In this document: positions 1-9,093 of the stretch, one piece after another
Position numbering within the stretch: the stretch's first letter is position 1
Layout: each line of letters opens with the position of its first letter
Assembly: GCA_025736915.1 (NCBI GenBank)
Contig: CP107049.1
Location: 1,550,001 to 1,614,000, forward strand
Source of the DNA: Acinetobacter nosocomialis
GTDB taxonomy: Bacteria > Pseudomonadota > Gammaproteobacteria > Pseudomonadales > Moraxellaceae
DNA length: 64,000 nucleotides
Reading direction: 5' to 3'
Position numbers and translations under genes: made by a program
Notes under the pieces: generated by a model
Database searches by the model: none
Seen by the model: the letters and a program-made list of their open reading frames with translations, nothing else
Told to the model about the DNA's origin: nothing

Positions 1-579
1 TTAAAAGCCGAACTATTCCTTAAATGGAAAAGCAGTGAGCTTAAAGAACAGATTGAGCAATATGCAGATGCATTGGTTCAATCAAACCTTATTCAGCAAG
101 ATGACGAAGGCAACTTGATTAGCTCTGCTCCAAATACTGAAGAGCACAATCAACTTGTAGTATTAGCAACACCTGTTAAGCAAAGTCTTGAACGTTATTA
201 CATGACTTTAGCTTTAATCACTCAACGTGGTTCAGGCAATATTTCAGCAAAACAAGTTGAAGAGTTAAGTCATTTATTAGGACAGCGCTTGTCTGTTCTT
301 TATGAATTTAATTCTCCTGAGTTCTTTGACAAAGCACTATTCCAAAGCTTTATTAAAGTTTTAACTCAGCAAAATTACATTCGCACAAATGACCAAGGCC
401 AAATCGAGTTTGATGATAATTTCCGTCAAATGGCAGCAGGCGCACAGTTAGTACTTGATGAAGTAACGTTACAGATGTTGCAACACATCACAACCTTTAC
501 TGATGAAGAGTTAAAAGAAGCTCTTGAAGCAATGGCATCTCAACAAGCGAAACGTCGTTTAAAACGTAAAAAAGCTTAG
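1..579 (+). CDS. plsB: Glycerol-3-phosphate acyltransferase, C-terminal part (5' truncated)
   Basis: The open frame is already running at base 1, so this is the last 192 codons of a longer gene whose catalytic part lies outside the window. The segment GQRLSVL followed by SPEFFDKALF matches my memory of the PlsB C-terminus (E. coli has a near-identical stretch), and the protein ends in a basic KRRLKRKKA tail. PlsB is the inner-membrane enzyme that acylates sn-glycerol-3-phosphate at position 1, the first step of phospholipid synthesis. A strong terminator follows, so it is the end of its transcript. The family call is secure; nothing can be said about the active site. Confidence 0.88.
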   Translation, partial: LKAELFLKWKSSELKEQIEQYADALVQSNLIQQDDEGNLISSAPNTEEHNQLVVLATPVKQSLERYYMTLALITQRGSGNISAKQVEELSHLLGQRLSVLYEFNSPEFFDKALFQSFIKVLTQQNYIRTNDQGQIEFDDNFRQMAAGAQLVLDEVTLQMLQHITTFTDEELKEALEAMASQQAKRRLKRKKA

Positions 580-594
580 AATTTTACTCAAAAT

Positions 595-618
595 AAAAGG
601 CAACTTGGGTTGCCTTTT
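595..618. terminator. Bidirectional Rho-independent terminator
   Basis: A 10-bp perfect stem (AAAAGGCAAC with its complement) closes a 4-base loop and is flanked by A and T runs on both sides. It sits between the converging plsB and the gene ending at 622, so it can serve both. Confidence 0.85.
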
Positions 619-621
619 ATT

Positions 622-1635
622 TTATCTACGCATTGAACATTCGAAGTAACGTGGATCATCAATACAACGTAAGCGCTTCATCAATTCAACAAAGTAAGCA
701 TCATAATATCCAGAGCGAACATATTGATTGCGTATTTTGGCCACCATAATGTCATAGCTCTGCTTTTCGTAAAAAGAAACATCTACCCAATAATAGGCAG
801 GTAAATGGTTTTCCCACTGTATCGCTCGATTCGTTAATAATTGGCTATTTTGCACAAACCAAGCTCGAATTTTTCGGCCAAAATTGGCAGGATAAGCTTG
901 AGGTTTAATAATTAGATTTACCCCGAAATAAGCCAGTGGAAAGTTAATCACCTGAGTGTCTGGTCCAAAATCTTTCTGTAAGTTATAAGGTAAAAGCCCA
1001 TAAATCGGTGCAGGCATAATATCGATTTTGTTTTGCTGAAATTGTGCAATCGCATTGGATAAATCGACATAGACTGGCTGCGCCCCTACACTTCTCACCA
1101 AAGCCTGTTGGGGCGGATTATTGGCTAACACCCCGACCCGTTGACCTCTAAGCTGTGCCACTTTCGATATTTTTTTGTTTTTCATGACCATATAGGCAGT
1201 TCCTACCGGAATCATACCAACTACTTCATAGTCTTGATTAATTAGTTTTTTCTCAATCGTCGGGTGATTTAAAAGCTGTAATAAATTTCGGGCGGTTCGG
1301 TTATTAGGTATAAGACCAATACCCGAACTGCTCCCCATAAAATGATTGTATTGATACGTATTAAAGTTACTGGCTGCTAGACCCGAACATTTTCCCTCAT
1401 CAAAAGCTTGTATAGCTTGCTGCTCTTTTTGATAACTGACGACCTTGAACTTGACTTGATATTGCTGAGCATATAATCGGATGTCATTTAAACGACGCGT
1501 TATATCCCCTTGGGTACCCATAGGATCATATGTGCACCACAACTGATCCTCGGCCCAACTCGCAACAGACATTGCACTCAAAATAAGAGCTAAACAAAAT
1601 TTCTTTACTTTCAACATTTTTATCTTTATCGGCAA
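622..1635 (-). CDS. PhnD-like periplasmic substrate-binding protein
   Basis: A secreted protein with an n-region MLKVKK, a hydrophobic core and a likely signal peptidase site after SWA. The body resembles periplasmic binding proteins of the PhnD/SsuA type: a phosphonate-like start to the mature chain (DQLWCTYDPMG) and the internal segment VAQLRGQRVGVLANNPPQ, typical of the hinge region. No ABC permease or ATPase lies beside it, so it is an orphan and its ligand is unknown. The start is ambiguous: a TTG at 1635 has an AGAGG motif about 8 bases upstream, while the ATG at 1617 begins a cleaner signal peptide. I keep the longer frame. Mature cysteines suggest periplasmic disulfides. Confidence 0.6.
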   Translation of the reverse strand: MPIKIKMLKVKKFCLALILSAMSVASWAEDQLWCTYDPMGTQGDITRRLNDIRLYAQQYQVKFKVVSYQKEQQAIQAFDEGKCSGLAASNFNTYQYNHFMGSSSGIGLIPNNRTARNLLQLLNHPTIEKKLINQDYEVVGMIPVGTAYMVMKNKKISKVAQLRGQRVGVLANNPPQQALVRSVGAQPVYVDLSNAIAQFQQNKIDIMPAPIYGLLPYNLQKDFGPDTQVINFPLAYFGVNLIIKPQAYPANFGRKIRAWFVQNSQLLTNRAIQWENHLPAYYWVDVSFYEKQSYDIMVAKIRNQYVRSGYYDAYFVELMKRLRCIDDPRYFECSMRR

Positions 1636-1675
1636 TTTATTTGCCTCTTCAGGTATTTCTATTGTTATTTAAAGT

Positions 1676-2503
1676 TTAGTCTAAATTTTGATTTGTACCA
1701 TGAGCATTTAAACATAATAAATAGTCATTAAAGCAAATCGGGTGCTCCAGCTGAAAACCTGTTTCAAATAAATATTTCGCATATATTTTTTTACCTGAAA
1801 CATGAGCTGAATCTAAGGTGAGTAGCGGTAAGTCTAATTGGCTTTGAAACCAAAGAATGACTTCATGTAGAGGCACAGGGGCATTATTGGCAACAAGATA
1901 GCTCTTATGCGGTTTTTCATAATCGGCTAAAAATACTAAAAATCTTGCTAAATCATCAATATGAATACGATTACTATAGTGAATATTTGGATAAGTCTGT
2001 GTGTTTTCAGCCATTCGTTTTAATCGATCGACCGAAGCACCATAGATACCTGTAGGACGCACAATCACGCATTGAGCTGGAAAATATTTCTGCCATAGCA
2101 ATTCCATATTATGAAGGATATGCCCTTGAGCATCATTCGGATGAATCTGGCTATCATCATCAATCGTTTCACCAGAATTTTCACCATATATCCGCGTAGA
2201 TGACACGACAATCAATCTTTTGACTGGATGAGCTTTTAAAGCCTGACGAATAGGTTCAATACTGTCCACATAAGTATGTTGATAACCTTGAACTGTACTA
2301 TCGTCCGGAGAAAGTAAAATATAAACTACATCTACAGGCGCAATTTCACTTAAATCGAGCGTAAAAATATCCTGTACAAGGTGTGTCCCGTAAGGATCTG
2401 TTTTTTCACTGCGGCTGATTGTGGTAATTTGATGTCCTGTCTCAAATAGTTGTTTAGCAACACGCTGAGATGTTTTACCATAACCGATAAATAATATATG
2501 CAT
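1676..2503 (-). CDS. NAD(P)-binding epimerase/dehydratase-like protein (SDR superfamily)
   Basis: The N-terminus MHILFIGYGKTSQRVAKQLF is a glycine-rich Rossmann dinucleotide site. VVSSTRIYGE, about residue 97, provides the Ser and Tyr of the extended SDR core, and IVRPTGIYG, near residue 146, is typical of atypical extended SDRs such as E. coli YeeZ. At 275 residues it has normal length. The substrate is unknown. The start codon lies only 20 bases from the divergent recG start, so the two promoters must lie inside each other's transcribed regions or be very compact. Assignment to the superfamily is firm; a metabolic role is not. Confidence 0.7.
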   Translation of the reverse strand: MHILFIGYGKTSQRVAKQLFETGHQITTISRSEKTDPYGTHLVQDIFTLDLSEIAPVDVVYILLSPDDSTVQGYQHTYVDSIEPIRQALKAHPVKRLIVVSSTRIYGENSGETIDDDSQIHPNDAQGHILHNMELLWQKYFPAQCVIVRPTGIYGASVDRLKRMAENTQTYPNIHYSNRIHIDDLARFLVFLADYEKPHKSYLVANNAPVPLHEVILWFQSQLDLPLLTLDSAHVSGKKIYAKYLFETGFQLEHPICFNDYLLCLNAHGTNQNLD

Positions 2504-2523
2504 AGAAAACTCGTTGAGGGGAC

Positions 2524-4569
2524 ATGACTTCAGTCCATCAGTTACAAGGCGTTGGATCGGCTTCAGCAGCCCTACTCGAAAAACTAAATATTTTTACCAC
2601 AGATGATTTACTGTTTCATCTGCCCCGTGATTATGAAGATCGCAGTACCATTATTCCTATGAATCAATTGGTGGTTGGTCGTAGTTATTTACTCGAGGGT
2701 GAAGTCAAATCTGTTGATTTCCCTCCAGGTAAACGTAAATCTATGGCTGCATTAATACAAGATGAATTTGGTAAGGTGACTTTACGTTTTTATCATATTT
2801 ATAAAAACTTAACCGACAAAATAAAACCTGGTAACCGTTTACGTATTTTTGGTGAAGTTCGCGTAGGTGCACGAGGGCTTGAGCTTTATCATCCAGAAAT
2901 TCAGCTCATTAATGAACATACACCACTGCCAAAAACGCAGCTCACAGCAATTTACCCGAGTACTGATGGATTAACACAACCTAAATTACGCGAATATGTT
3001 AAACAAGCTTTGAAGCATCATAGTGATGCTCTACCCGAGTTACTCCCTAAGCAATATACAAATGGGTATGCTCTCAAAGAAGCTTTACATTACATTCATG
3101 AGCCACCTGTCGATGCCAATATGCTCCAATTGGCCCAAGGATCTCACCCTGCACAGCAGCGACTTATTTTTGAAGAACTGGTCGCACATCAAATTAGTCT
3201 TCTCACCCGACGTGCTTATATTCGTCAAATTGCCTCGCCCACTTTCCCAAGCAGCAAAGTACTTGCGAAAAAACTGTTAGAAGCTCTACCCTTTCGAATG
3301 ACCAATGCACAAAAGCGTGTATCAAAAGAAATTTTAAGCGACTTAAAACAACACCAGCCTATGCTGCGTTTGGTACAAGGTGACGTAGGTGCAGGGAAAA
3401 CTTTAGTTGCGGCAGTTGCAGCATGTCATGCATTAGAAGCAGATTGGCAAGTTGCATTAATGGCACCTACCGAAATTTTGGCAGAGCAGCATTATTTAAA
3501 TTTTAAACGTTGGTTTGAACCTTTGGGCATTACGGTCGCTTGGTTATCTGGCAAACAAAAAGGTAAAGCGCGAGCACAAGCTGAACAACAAATTAAAGAA
3601 GGTCATGCCGAACTGATTGTAGGTACTCATGCCTTATTTCAAGATAATGTTGGGTTTGCAAAGTTAGGACTTGTGATTATCGATGAGCAACATCGCTTTG
3701 GGGTAGATCAACGGTTAGCCTTACGTAATAAAGGCGCTGAACAACTAACTCCACATCAATTGGTCATGACTGCAACGCCAATTCCTAGAACATTAGCGAT
3801 GAGCGCTTATGGCGATTTAGACACATCCATTATTGATGAATTACCACCAGGTCGTACACCAATTCAGACAGTGACTATTCCGCTAGATCGTCGTGAAGAA
3901 GTGCTAAATCGAATTGCTACAAACTGCCGAGAAGGCAAACAAGCTTACTGGGTATGTACTCTGGTTGAACAGTCCGAAACTTTAGATGCTCAAGCCGCGG
4001 AAGCCACCTATCAAGAAATGAGAGAGCGCTTTCCTGAACTTAATATTGGTTTAGTTCATGGCAAAATGAAAGCTGATGAAAAGCAATCTGTCATGCAAGC
4101 ATTTAAAAATAACGAACTACAACTCTTGATTGCCACAACTGTCATTGAGGTTGGGGTAGATGTACCCAACGCTTCGATTATGGTTATTGAAAATGCTGAG
4201 CGTTTAGGCCTTTCACAGCTACACCAATTACGTGGTCGTGTCGGACGAGGTGCAAAGGCTAGTTTTTGTGTTCTTCTTTATAAACCACCACTTTCACAAA
4301 ATGGGCAAGAAAGATTATCAATTTTAAGAGAAAGTAATGATGGCTTTGTGATTGCAGAAAAAGACCTTGAACTAAGAGGACCAGGTGAATTATTAGGAAC
4401 AAAACAAACAGGTGATATGGGCTTTAGAGTGGCGCGATTAGAACGAGATGACCATTTACTGAGTCAAGCGCATTATGTTGCACAACAAGTTCTAAAAAAC
4501 TATCCAGAGCAAGCTGATGCCCTCCTGAAGCGCTGGCTTCCTGAAGCACCACGATATGCTTATGTTTAA
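2524..4569 (+). CDS. recG: ATP-dependent DNA helicase RecG
   Basis: RecG remodels stalled replication forks and branch-migrates Holliday junctions. The 681-residue length is normal. An N-terminal wedge/OB domain (about residues 1-230) precedes two helicase lobes. Walker A reads GDVGAGKT near residue 287, the Walker B box is DEQH near residue 388, followed by MTATPIPRTLAM. Motif VI is QLRGRVGRG, and the family C-terminal signature ELRGPGELLGTKQTG is intact. The ATG has a GAGGGG ribosome site 3 bases upstream. The last 14 bases overlap comF, implying translational coupling. Confidence 0.95.
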   Translation: MTSVHQLQGVGSASAALLEKLNIFTTDDLLFHLPRDYEDRSTIIPMNQLVVGRSYLLEGEVKSVDFPPGKRKSMAALIQDEFGKVTLRFYHIYKNLTDKIKPGNRLRIFGEVRVGARGLELYHPEIQLINEHTPLPKTQLTAIYPSTDGLTQPKLREYVKQALKHHSDALPELLPKQYTNGYALKEALHYIHEPPVDANMLQLAQGSHPAQQRLIFEELVAHQISLLTRRAYIRQIASPTFPSSKVLAKKLLEALPFRMTNAQKRVSKEILSDLKQHQPMLRLVQGDVGAGKTLVAAVAACHALEADWQVALMAPTEILAEQHYLNFKRWFEPLGITVAWLSGKQKGKARAQAEQQIKEGHAELIVGTHALFQDNVGFAKLGLVIIDEQHRFGVDQRLALRNKGAEQLTPHQLVMTATPIPRTLAMSAYGDLDTSIIDELPPGRTPIQTVTIPLDRREEVLNRIATNCREGKQAYWVCTLVEQSETLDAQAAEATYQEMRERFPELNIGLVHGKMKADEKQSVMQAFKNNELQLLIATTVIEVGVDVPNASIMVIENAERLGLSQLHQLRGRVGRGAKASFCVLLYKPPLSQNGQERLSILRESNDGFVIAEKDLELRGPGELLGTKQTGDMGFRVARLERDDHLLSQAHYVAQQVLKNYPEQADALLKRWLPEAPRYAYV

Positions 4570-5197
4570 GTTGTTCAACCCTCAATATCTGTTTCAGTTA
4601 TTGTCCCCTTGCCTGTTATGTGAAATAGGAACACGGGGCAAATACTCTCTTTGTAAAGAATGTTGGGAACAACTACCGTGGCTTAAGCAGACAGTTCAGC
4701 GTAATGATCTATCTGTTCTTGTGGCCTGTCATTATACCTATCCAATTAACCGCATAATTCAGCAGTTTAAATATGAACAAAAATTACATTACCAAACCTT
4801 ACTTGCTGAAGTTTTGCAGCAGATAAAATTTCCTAAAGTACAGGCCATAGTACCGATGCCTATTTCTAAACAACGTTTAACGGAACGTGGTTTTAATCAA
4901 TCCTTATTACTTGCCAAACTTCTAAGCAAGCAATTAAGAATACCCGTTTGGCAGCCTGTACAGCGCCTAAATGAGCGCTCTCAAAAAGGGTTATCTCGAC
5001 TTGAAAGATTTAAAAATATTGAACAGCAATTTGTTGCGATAACTCAAGAAAAACGACGCTACCGTCGTGTGTTGATTATTGATGATGTAATCACAACAGG
5101 AAGTTCAATTTCCGCTTTAAGTCAGGCACTCAAACAGCTAGGTTGCACCTCTATTTATGCAAGCTGCCTAGCTGCTGCCTCATCTACATCGTATTAA
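4556..5197 (+). CDS. comF: ComF family phosphoribosyltransferase-like competence protein
   Basis: A four-cysteine zinc-binding motif (CLLC, then CKEC about 17 residues later) opens the protein. The PRPP-binding loop LIIDDVITTGSS, about residues 172-184, marks a type I phosphoribosyltransferase fold. This is the ComF/GntX architecture and usual length (213 residues). Members are required for natural transformation in several bacteria, probably for handling incoming single-stranded DNA, and Acinetobacter is naturally competent. The reaction is not known. It overlaps the end of recG by 14 bases, so co-expression with a branch-migration helicase is expected. Confidence 0.85.
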   Translation: MLMFKLFNPQYLFQLLSPCLLCEIGTRGKYSLCKECWEQLPWLKQTVQRNDLSVLVACHYTYPINRIIQQFKYEQKLHYQTLLAEVLQQIKFPKVQAIVPMPISKQRLTERGFNQSLLLAKLLSKQLRIPVWQPVQRLNERSQKGLSRLERFKNIEQQFVAITQEKRRYRRVLIIDDVITTGSSISALSQALKQLGCTSIYASCLAAASSTSY

Positions 5198-5202
5198 AAT
5201 AA

Positions 5203-5601
5203 TCAAACTGTAGATAAGTTTTGCTCACACCATGGAATTACAATTTCTTTAGTTAATGGCGCAAGTTTGGTCTCGGAATCATTAAATTTCACCCACTTCA
5301 TTTCAGCAATTTCAGCTGCAATTTGTGGAGATTGTTTTAATCGAACCAAATATAAATGGCTAATCAGCGTATGGTCCGGTTCATTAGCAGCTGCTGTCTC
5401 AAAACGCCCTATAAACTGTTCTATTACACACGGGCTGCCTATTTCTTCCAAAATTTCACGTTGTATGGCTGTTTCTGGAGCCTCATTCGGCTCCAGCTTA
5501 CCGCCTACTTGCATAAAAGCTTGTGTATTACGCTTTCTAACAAGCAATAATTCATTGTGTTCATTTAAGATCACCGCAGCGGCGACCGTAATTATTTTCA
5601 C
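5203..5601 (-). CDS. Nudix hydrolase (MutT-like)
   Basis: A 132-residue single Nudix domain. The Nudix box runs from Gly34/Gly35 through Glu40 to REILEEIG (residues 48-55), matching GX5EX7REUXEEXGU with all metal-binding glutamates. Such enzymes hydrolyse nucleoside diphosphates linked to another moiety, for example oxidised nucleotides. The substrate cannot be read from sequence. It lies convergent with comF (5-base gap) and directly downstream of the LOG gene on the same strand with a 14-base gap, so the two probably form an operon. Confidence 0.82.
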   Translation of the reverse strand: MKIITVAAAVILNEHNELLLVRKRNTQAFMQVGGKLEPNEAPETAIQREILEEIGSPCVIEQFIGRFETAAANEPDHTLISHLYLVRLKQSPQIAAEIAEMKWVKFNDSETKLAPLTKEIVIPWCEQNLSTV

Positions 5602-5615
5602 CTATTTAACCTCGT

Positions 5616-6197
5616 TTATGGTTGAACGTCTGCATTAGCCCATTTTGGAGCTGGTGGTTGATATTGTTCAAATTGTTGAAGAATATCCTCGATTTTATCC
5701 GATGCGATCAATTTATCAGCGAATCGCGCTTGGCTAAAACCTTTATCTACAGTTCCTTGAACCATTTTAAGCAAATCTTCATAAAAGCCCGCTACATTTA
5801 GAAAAGCACACGGCTTTTGATGAATACCTAATTGCGCCCACGTCCATTGTTCAAAGATTTCTTCCAATGTACCTGCACCACCTGGTAAAGCAATAAAACC
5901 GTCCGACAGATCTGCCATTTTGGTCTTACGCTCATGCATATTCTCGACGACATATAATCTTGTCAGTCCGGGATGAGCTAACTCGCGATCGACTAAAGCA
6001 CGAGGAATGACGCCAATGACCCGCCCACCGGCTTGCAAAGCACTATCAGCGACAACGCCCATTAAACCTGAACGGCCACCGCCATAAACGAGAGTTTTAC
6101 CTTGTTTGGCAATAGTTTGACCGGTTAATTGAGCAATTTGTTGAAAGATTGGGTCTGAACCTAGAGATGAACCACAGAAAATGCAAATTGAATTCAT
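5616..6197 (-). CDS. LOG family protein (Rossmann-fold nucleotide phosphoribohydrolase)
   Basis: The N-terminus ICIFCGSSLGSDP and the motif PGGAGTLEEIFE near residue 104 are diagnostic of the LOG/TIGR00730 family. Proven members cleave nucleoside 5'-monophosphates, in plants cytokinin ribosides, to the free base and ribose 5-phosphate. Length (193 residues) is typical. In bacteria the physiological role is usually unclear. It is followed by the Nudix gene after 14 bases, a pairing compatible with nucleotide clean-up, although that is inference. Confidence 0.85.
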   Translation of the reverse strand: MNSICIFCGSSLGSDPIFQQIAQLTGQTIAKQGKTLVYGGGRSGLMGVVADSALQAGGRVIGVIPRALVDRELAHPGLTRLYVVENMHERKTKMADLSDGFIALPGGAGTLEEIFEQWTWAQLGIHQKPCAFLNVAGFYEDLLKMVQGTVDKGFSQARFADKLIASDKIEDILQQFEQYQPPAPKWANADVQP

Positions 6198-6354
6198 AGT
6201 ATAAAAACCGTTTTATTGAACTGTCATGCTGACAAACTAGACTATCGACAGAGTTTTTTTTTGCAAAATAGCGTATTGGCAAGTGTTTTTCGGCAAATCC
6301 TTGTCTAAAATACACCCATCGATTTCCATCAGACTGCGTGAGGAAAAAAGACAC

Positions 6355-7368
6355 ATGCTTGAAGCCTTTTATGCCACAGAACGCGGAAGTCTGGAAGATG
6401 CCACCATCAACGGTGGATTTGATCTACATCCCGAATTAGTATGGCTTGATCTAATTGCACCCTCTCAAGAAGAACAACAATGGGTCTTAGATGCCTACGA
6501 TCAGAACTTACCTACACTAAAATCGCTAGAAGACATTTCATCTTCTGCTCGATTCTACCGTGATGATGACGGTATTTTGCATATCAGCACCTATTTTTTA
6601 ACGAAAAATAAAAATTATCAGGTCGATGGTGATGCTGAAGAGTCATCGCATATGCTTGCCATGGTGCAAACCGTAGCATTCATTTTACACAAAGATCGCT
6701 TATTTACTTTGCGTGGTGAAAAGCTCGTTGCCTTTCGTGCGTTTCGTGCCCGAGCTCGCCGTAATGACTATGAAATGGACTATAAAGATCCAACTTGGAT
6801 TTTATTAGGCCTGCTTGAAGCAAAGCTGGATGAGCTTGCAGATATCTTAGAAGATATCCACAAGGATCTAGAAAAATACTCTACTGAGGTTCTTAACAAC
6901 CATCAACGTGAGAAAATTTTAGACCTTGATGACATGATTACCCGCTTGGCGCAACAAGAAGACATGCTTGGAAAAGCACAACTTTGTTTAATTGATTTAC
7001 GACGTGTCTTAACGTTTTTATCTCGTCCACGTGCCTTAGGCAGTCATATCTATGATGCCGATATTCGAGAGCTCAGTGAAGACGTCCGCTCGCTTGTAGA
7101 ACATGATGCGTTCTTATTCCAAAAAGTACGATTCTTACTTGATACAACGTCTGGGTTCATTAACACCGAACAAAACGATACGATTCGTCGATTCTCGATC
7201 TTACCAAGTATGTTAGCGCCACCGATGCTCATCGCAAGTATCTATGGTATGAACACTGAAGTATTGCCTTTTGCTCATGGTAAAAGTAGTTTTATCGCTG
7301 TCTTATTAATTATTGCTGGCTTTTTTATTGGCCCTATCATTTACTTCCGCTGGAAAAAATGGATTTAA
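6355..7368 (+). CDS. corA: Magnesium/cobalt transporter CorA
   Basis: A CorA-type divalent cation channel of 337 residues. A long cytoplasmic alpha/beta and helical domain is followed by two C-terminal membrane helices, with the pore motif GMN at about residue 298 in YGMNTE and a basic end (RWKKWI). I chose the ATG at 6355 rather than the upstream in-frame start at 6283 because GAGGAAAAAAG precedes it at good spacing and the protein then begins like CorA. It stands alone between divergent and convergent neighbours and ends in a palindromic terminator. Confidence 0.92.
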   Translation: MLEAFYATERGSLEDATINGGFDLHPELVWLDLIAPSQEEQQWVLDAYDQNLPTLKSLEDISSSARFYRDDDGILHISTYFLTKNKNYQVDGDAEESSHMLAMVQTVAFILHKDRLFTLRGEKLVAFRAFRARARRNDYEMDYKDPTWILLGLLEAKLDELADILEDIHKDLEKYSTEVLNNHQREKILDLDDMITRLAQQEDMLGKAQLCLIDLRRVLTFLSRPRALGSHIYDADIRELSEDVRSLVEHDAFLFQKVRFLLDTTSGFINTEQNDTIRRFSILPSMLAPPMLIASIYGMNTEVLPFAHGKSSFIAVLLIIAGFFIGPIIYFRWKKWI

Positions 7369-7398
7369 AGTCTGCACTTACAATCTATTAATTTCTAT

Positions 7399-7430
7399 AA
7401 AAAAAGCACCTAAATTTAGGTGCTTTTTTT
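7399..7430. terminator. Bidirectional terminator between corA and mlaB
   Basis: A 32-base perfect palindrome, AAAAAAAGCACCTAAA and its exact complement, with T runs in both directions. It separates the converging corA and mla transcripts. Confidence 0.88.
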
Positions 7431-7442
7431 ATTTTTGCATAA

Positions 7443-7730
7443 TCAGACCAAATGTAGATCTTCTTGCAAATGGCAAGCTTGAATGATTTTCAGCATCTTC
7501 TCTGGAACATTTTTAAAATTTAATCCAGACTTCTGTGGAGTCTGACGTAACCATTGAACTAACACAGCCAATGCTAACGTATTACCATGCTCAAGCTGTT
7601 TTAAATCAACAATTAGAGGAAAGCTTGTTTGCTTCTTAATAATTGCCAATCCAGCTTGGTATTGTTGTTCAGCATTTTCAAAATCGATTTTGCCTGAAAC
7701 AACTAACTCTTGGTTAAGATACTGAACCAC
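7443..7730 (-). CDS. mlaB: STAS-domain protein MlaB of the phospholipid transporter
   Basis: A 95-residue STAS domain protein, the last gene of the mla operon, 11 bases after mlaC. In the Mla system MlaB binds the ATPase MlaF in the cytoplasm and stabilises the MlaFEDB complex. The segment FPLIVDLKQLEHGNTLALAVLVQWLR corresponds to the STAS strand-loop-helix. The start is GTG, with AGGTG a few bases upstream. Sequence alone would only say STAS; position makes the assignment. Confidence 0.85.
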   Translation of the reverse strand: MVQYLNQELVVSGKIDFENAEQQYQAGLAIIKKQTSFPLIVDLKQLEHGNTLALAVLVQWLRQTPQKSGLNFKNVPEKMLKIIQACHLQEDLHLV

Positions 7731-7741
7731 TCTTCACCTAC

Positions 7742-8383
7742 TTATTTTTGTTTGTTCTGATTAACAGCAGCATCTGCATCAGGTTGGAATGTAGCAATTG
7801 CTTTATTTAAATCGCCACCATTACGCTTAACAGTTGCAGCAAACTGGTTGCGGAACTGTAAACCTAAATCAATACCAGAAACATTGATGTTACGGATTTT
7901 CCACTGCGAACCTTTGTCAGCCAACTGGAACGACACAGGAATTTTGTCGCCATTGTGGTTGAAGTCTAAAGTCACAACAGGGTTTTTACCTGCAGTCGCT
8001 TTATAAGGACGCATGGTGTAAGTTTGGTTTGTATACTTAGCAAATGCACTACCGTAATTCTCAATTAATGTATTACGGAAGTTTGTTTCAAACTGAGCAC
8101 GCTGTGCAGCTGTACTATACTGATTTGTCGCATAAGTACCCATCACAATACGAGTGAACGCTTGCGAGTCAACATACGGATCTAAGTTCTGACGTATGAT
8201 TGATTTAACCAAAGCAGGGTTGTTTTGTAACTTGGCATGATCTGTTTTTAAACGAGCAATCAAACCATCAGCAACACGCTTAATAAAATCAGGTGGTGCT
8301 TCTGAAGGTGCAGCAAAAGCTGTACCTGCAATCATAGTAGACAAAATACTTGCTGTCAGGGTTTGTTTAAACAACGTATTCAC
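7742..8383 (-). CDS. mlaC: Periplasmic phospholipid-binding protein MlaC
   Basis: MlaC is the soluble periplasmic shuttle that carries phospholipid between the outer-membrane MlaA complex and MlaFEDB. A signal peptide ends at AFA, and the mature protein contains the Ttg2D/MlaC-type segments QAFTRIVMGTYA and IRNINVSGIDLGLQFRNQF. I place the start at the GTG at 8383 because GGAG lies 9 bases upstream; an in-frame TTG at 8401 would include that ribosome site in the coding region. The protein is then 213 residues. It lies 26 bases after mlaD. Confidence 0.9.
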   Translation of the reverse strand: MNTLFKQTLTASILSTMIAGTAFAAPSEAPPDFIKRVADGLIARLKTDHAKLQNNPALVKSIIRQNLDPYVDSQAFTRIVMGTYATNQYSTAAQRAQFETNFRNTLIENYGSAFAKYTNQTYTMRPYKATAGKNPVVTLDFNHNGDKIPVSFQLADKGSQWKIRNINVSGIDLGLQFRNQFAATVKRNGGDLNKAIATFQPDADAAVNQNKQK

Positions 8384-8409
8384 CTGGAACCACTCCTTCA
8401 AATAATCTC

Positions 8410-9093
8410 TTACTCAACAAATGACGGCTGTGCGCTGCTGTCAGTACTTGCAGGAGCTTTTTCTTCTGCTGAGGATGATGAACCAGCGGCAACTTTACCT
8501 GCGCCACCACCAGTAATAAATTTACTAATTAAATCTTCTAAATCCATCGTTCCTTGGGTGTTAGAAATTGTATCGCCACGTTTAAGGTAGTTAAGACCAC
8601 CACCTGGTACGATTTTTAAATATTTCTCACCCAACAAACCATTGGTTGCAACCATTATATAAGCATCTTCATCAATACTGGTGATGGATGACATGTTACT
8701 GATCAGTTGCTGTTCCATTGTTTTTTGTTGCGCTGGAGTCGCTTGCGTATAATCAGAACTATAACGTAATTCGTCTAAAGCATTTTTTTGAACTTCTTTT
8801 AACTGCTGAGCATTAAAACTTGTCAGTTTTCCATCAAGGTCAAAAGTTACTGTAGCTAAACGCGTAACTGGATCAAGCGTAATTGAATCAACACGACCAA
8901 TTGTTACACCGCTCATCGTTACTTTAGCACGTGGTTTAAGTCCGTTAACGTTATCAAACTGAGCTTTCATGGTGTAACCTTCGCTCAAGTTTGTACCTAC
9001 CAAACCACTTACTTTCATTGCTAAAAAGAATAAAGCGATACCGAAGATAATGACAAAGATACCTACGGCCAGCTCACTAGTACGTGATTTCAT
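8410..9093 (-). CDS. mlaD: MCE-domain protein MlaD
   Basis: One N-terminal membrane helix (about residues 8-28) anchors a periplasmic MCE domain (VNGLKPRAKVTMSGVTIGRVDSITLD). MlaD hexamers form the lipid channel above the MlaE permease. The 227-residue length exceeds that of the E. coli protein: the MCE domain carries an insertion rich in charged residues around 90-125, and the C-terminal tail is Ser/Ala/Glu-rich. Longer MlaD proteins are normal in Acinetobacter as far as I recall. Start overlaps the mlaE stop by one base. Confidence 0.92.
   Translation of the reverse strand: MKSRTSELAVGIFVIIFGIALFFLAMKVSGLVGTNLSEGYTMKAQFDNVNGLKPRAKVTMSGVTIGRVDSITLDPVTRLATVTFDLDGKLTSFNAQQLKEVQKNALDELRYSSDYTQATPAQQKTMEQQLISNMSSITSIDEDAYIMVATNGLLGEKYLKIVPGGGLNYLKRGDTISNTQGTMDLEDLISKFITGGGAGKVAAGSSSSAEEKAPASTDSSAQPSFVE

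Noticed and set aside
5267-5638. Plus-strand frame opposite the Nudix gene
   Set aside because: The minus-strand Nudix protein has a complete motif; the antisense frame has no recognised features.
6097-6354. Minus-strand frame upstream of the LOG gene
   Set aside because: Overlaps the LOG gene and the corA leader, has no ribosome site or known domain.
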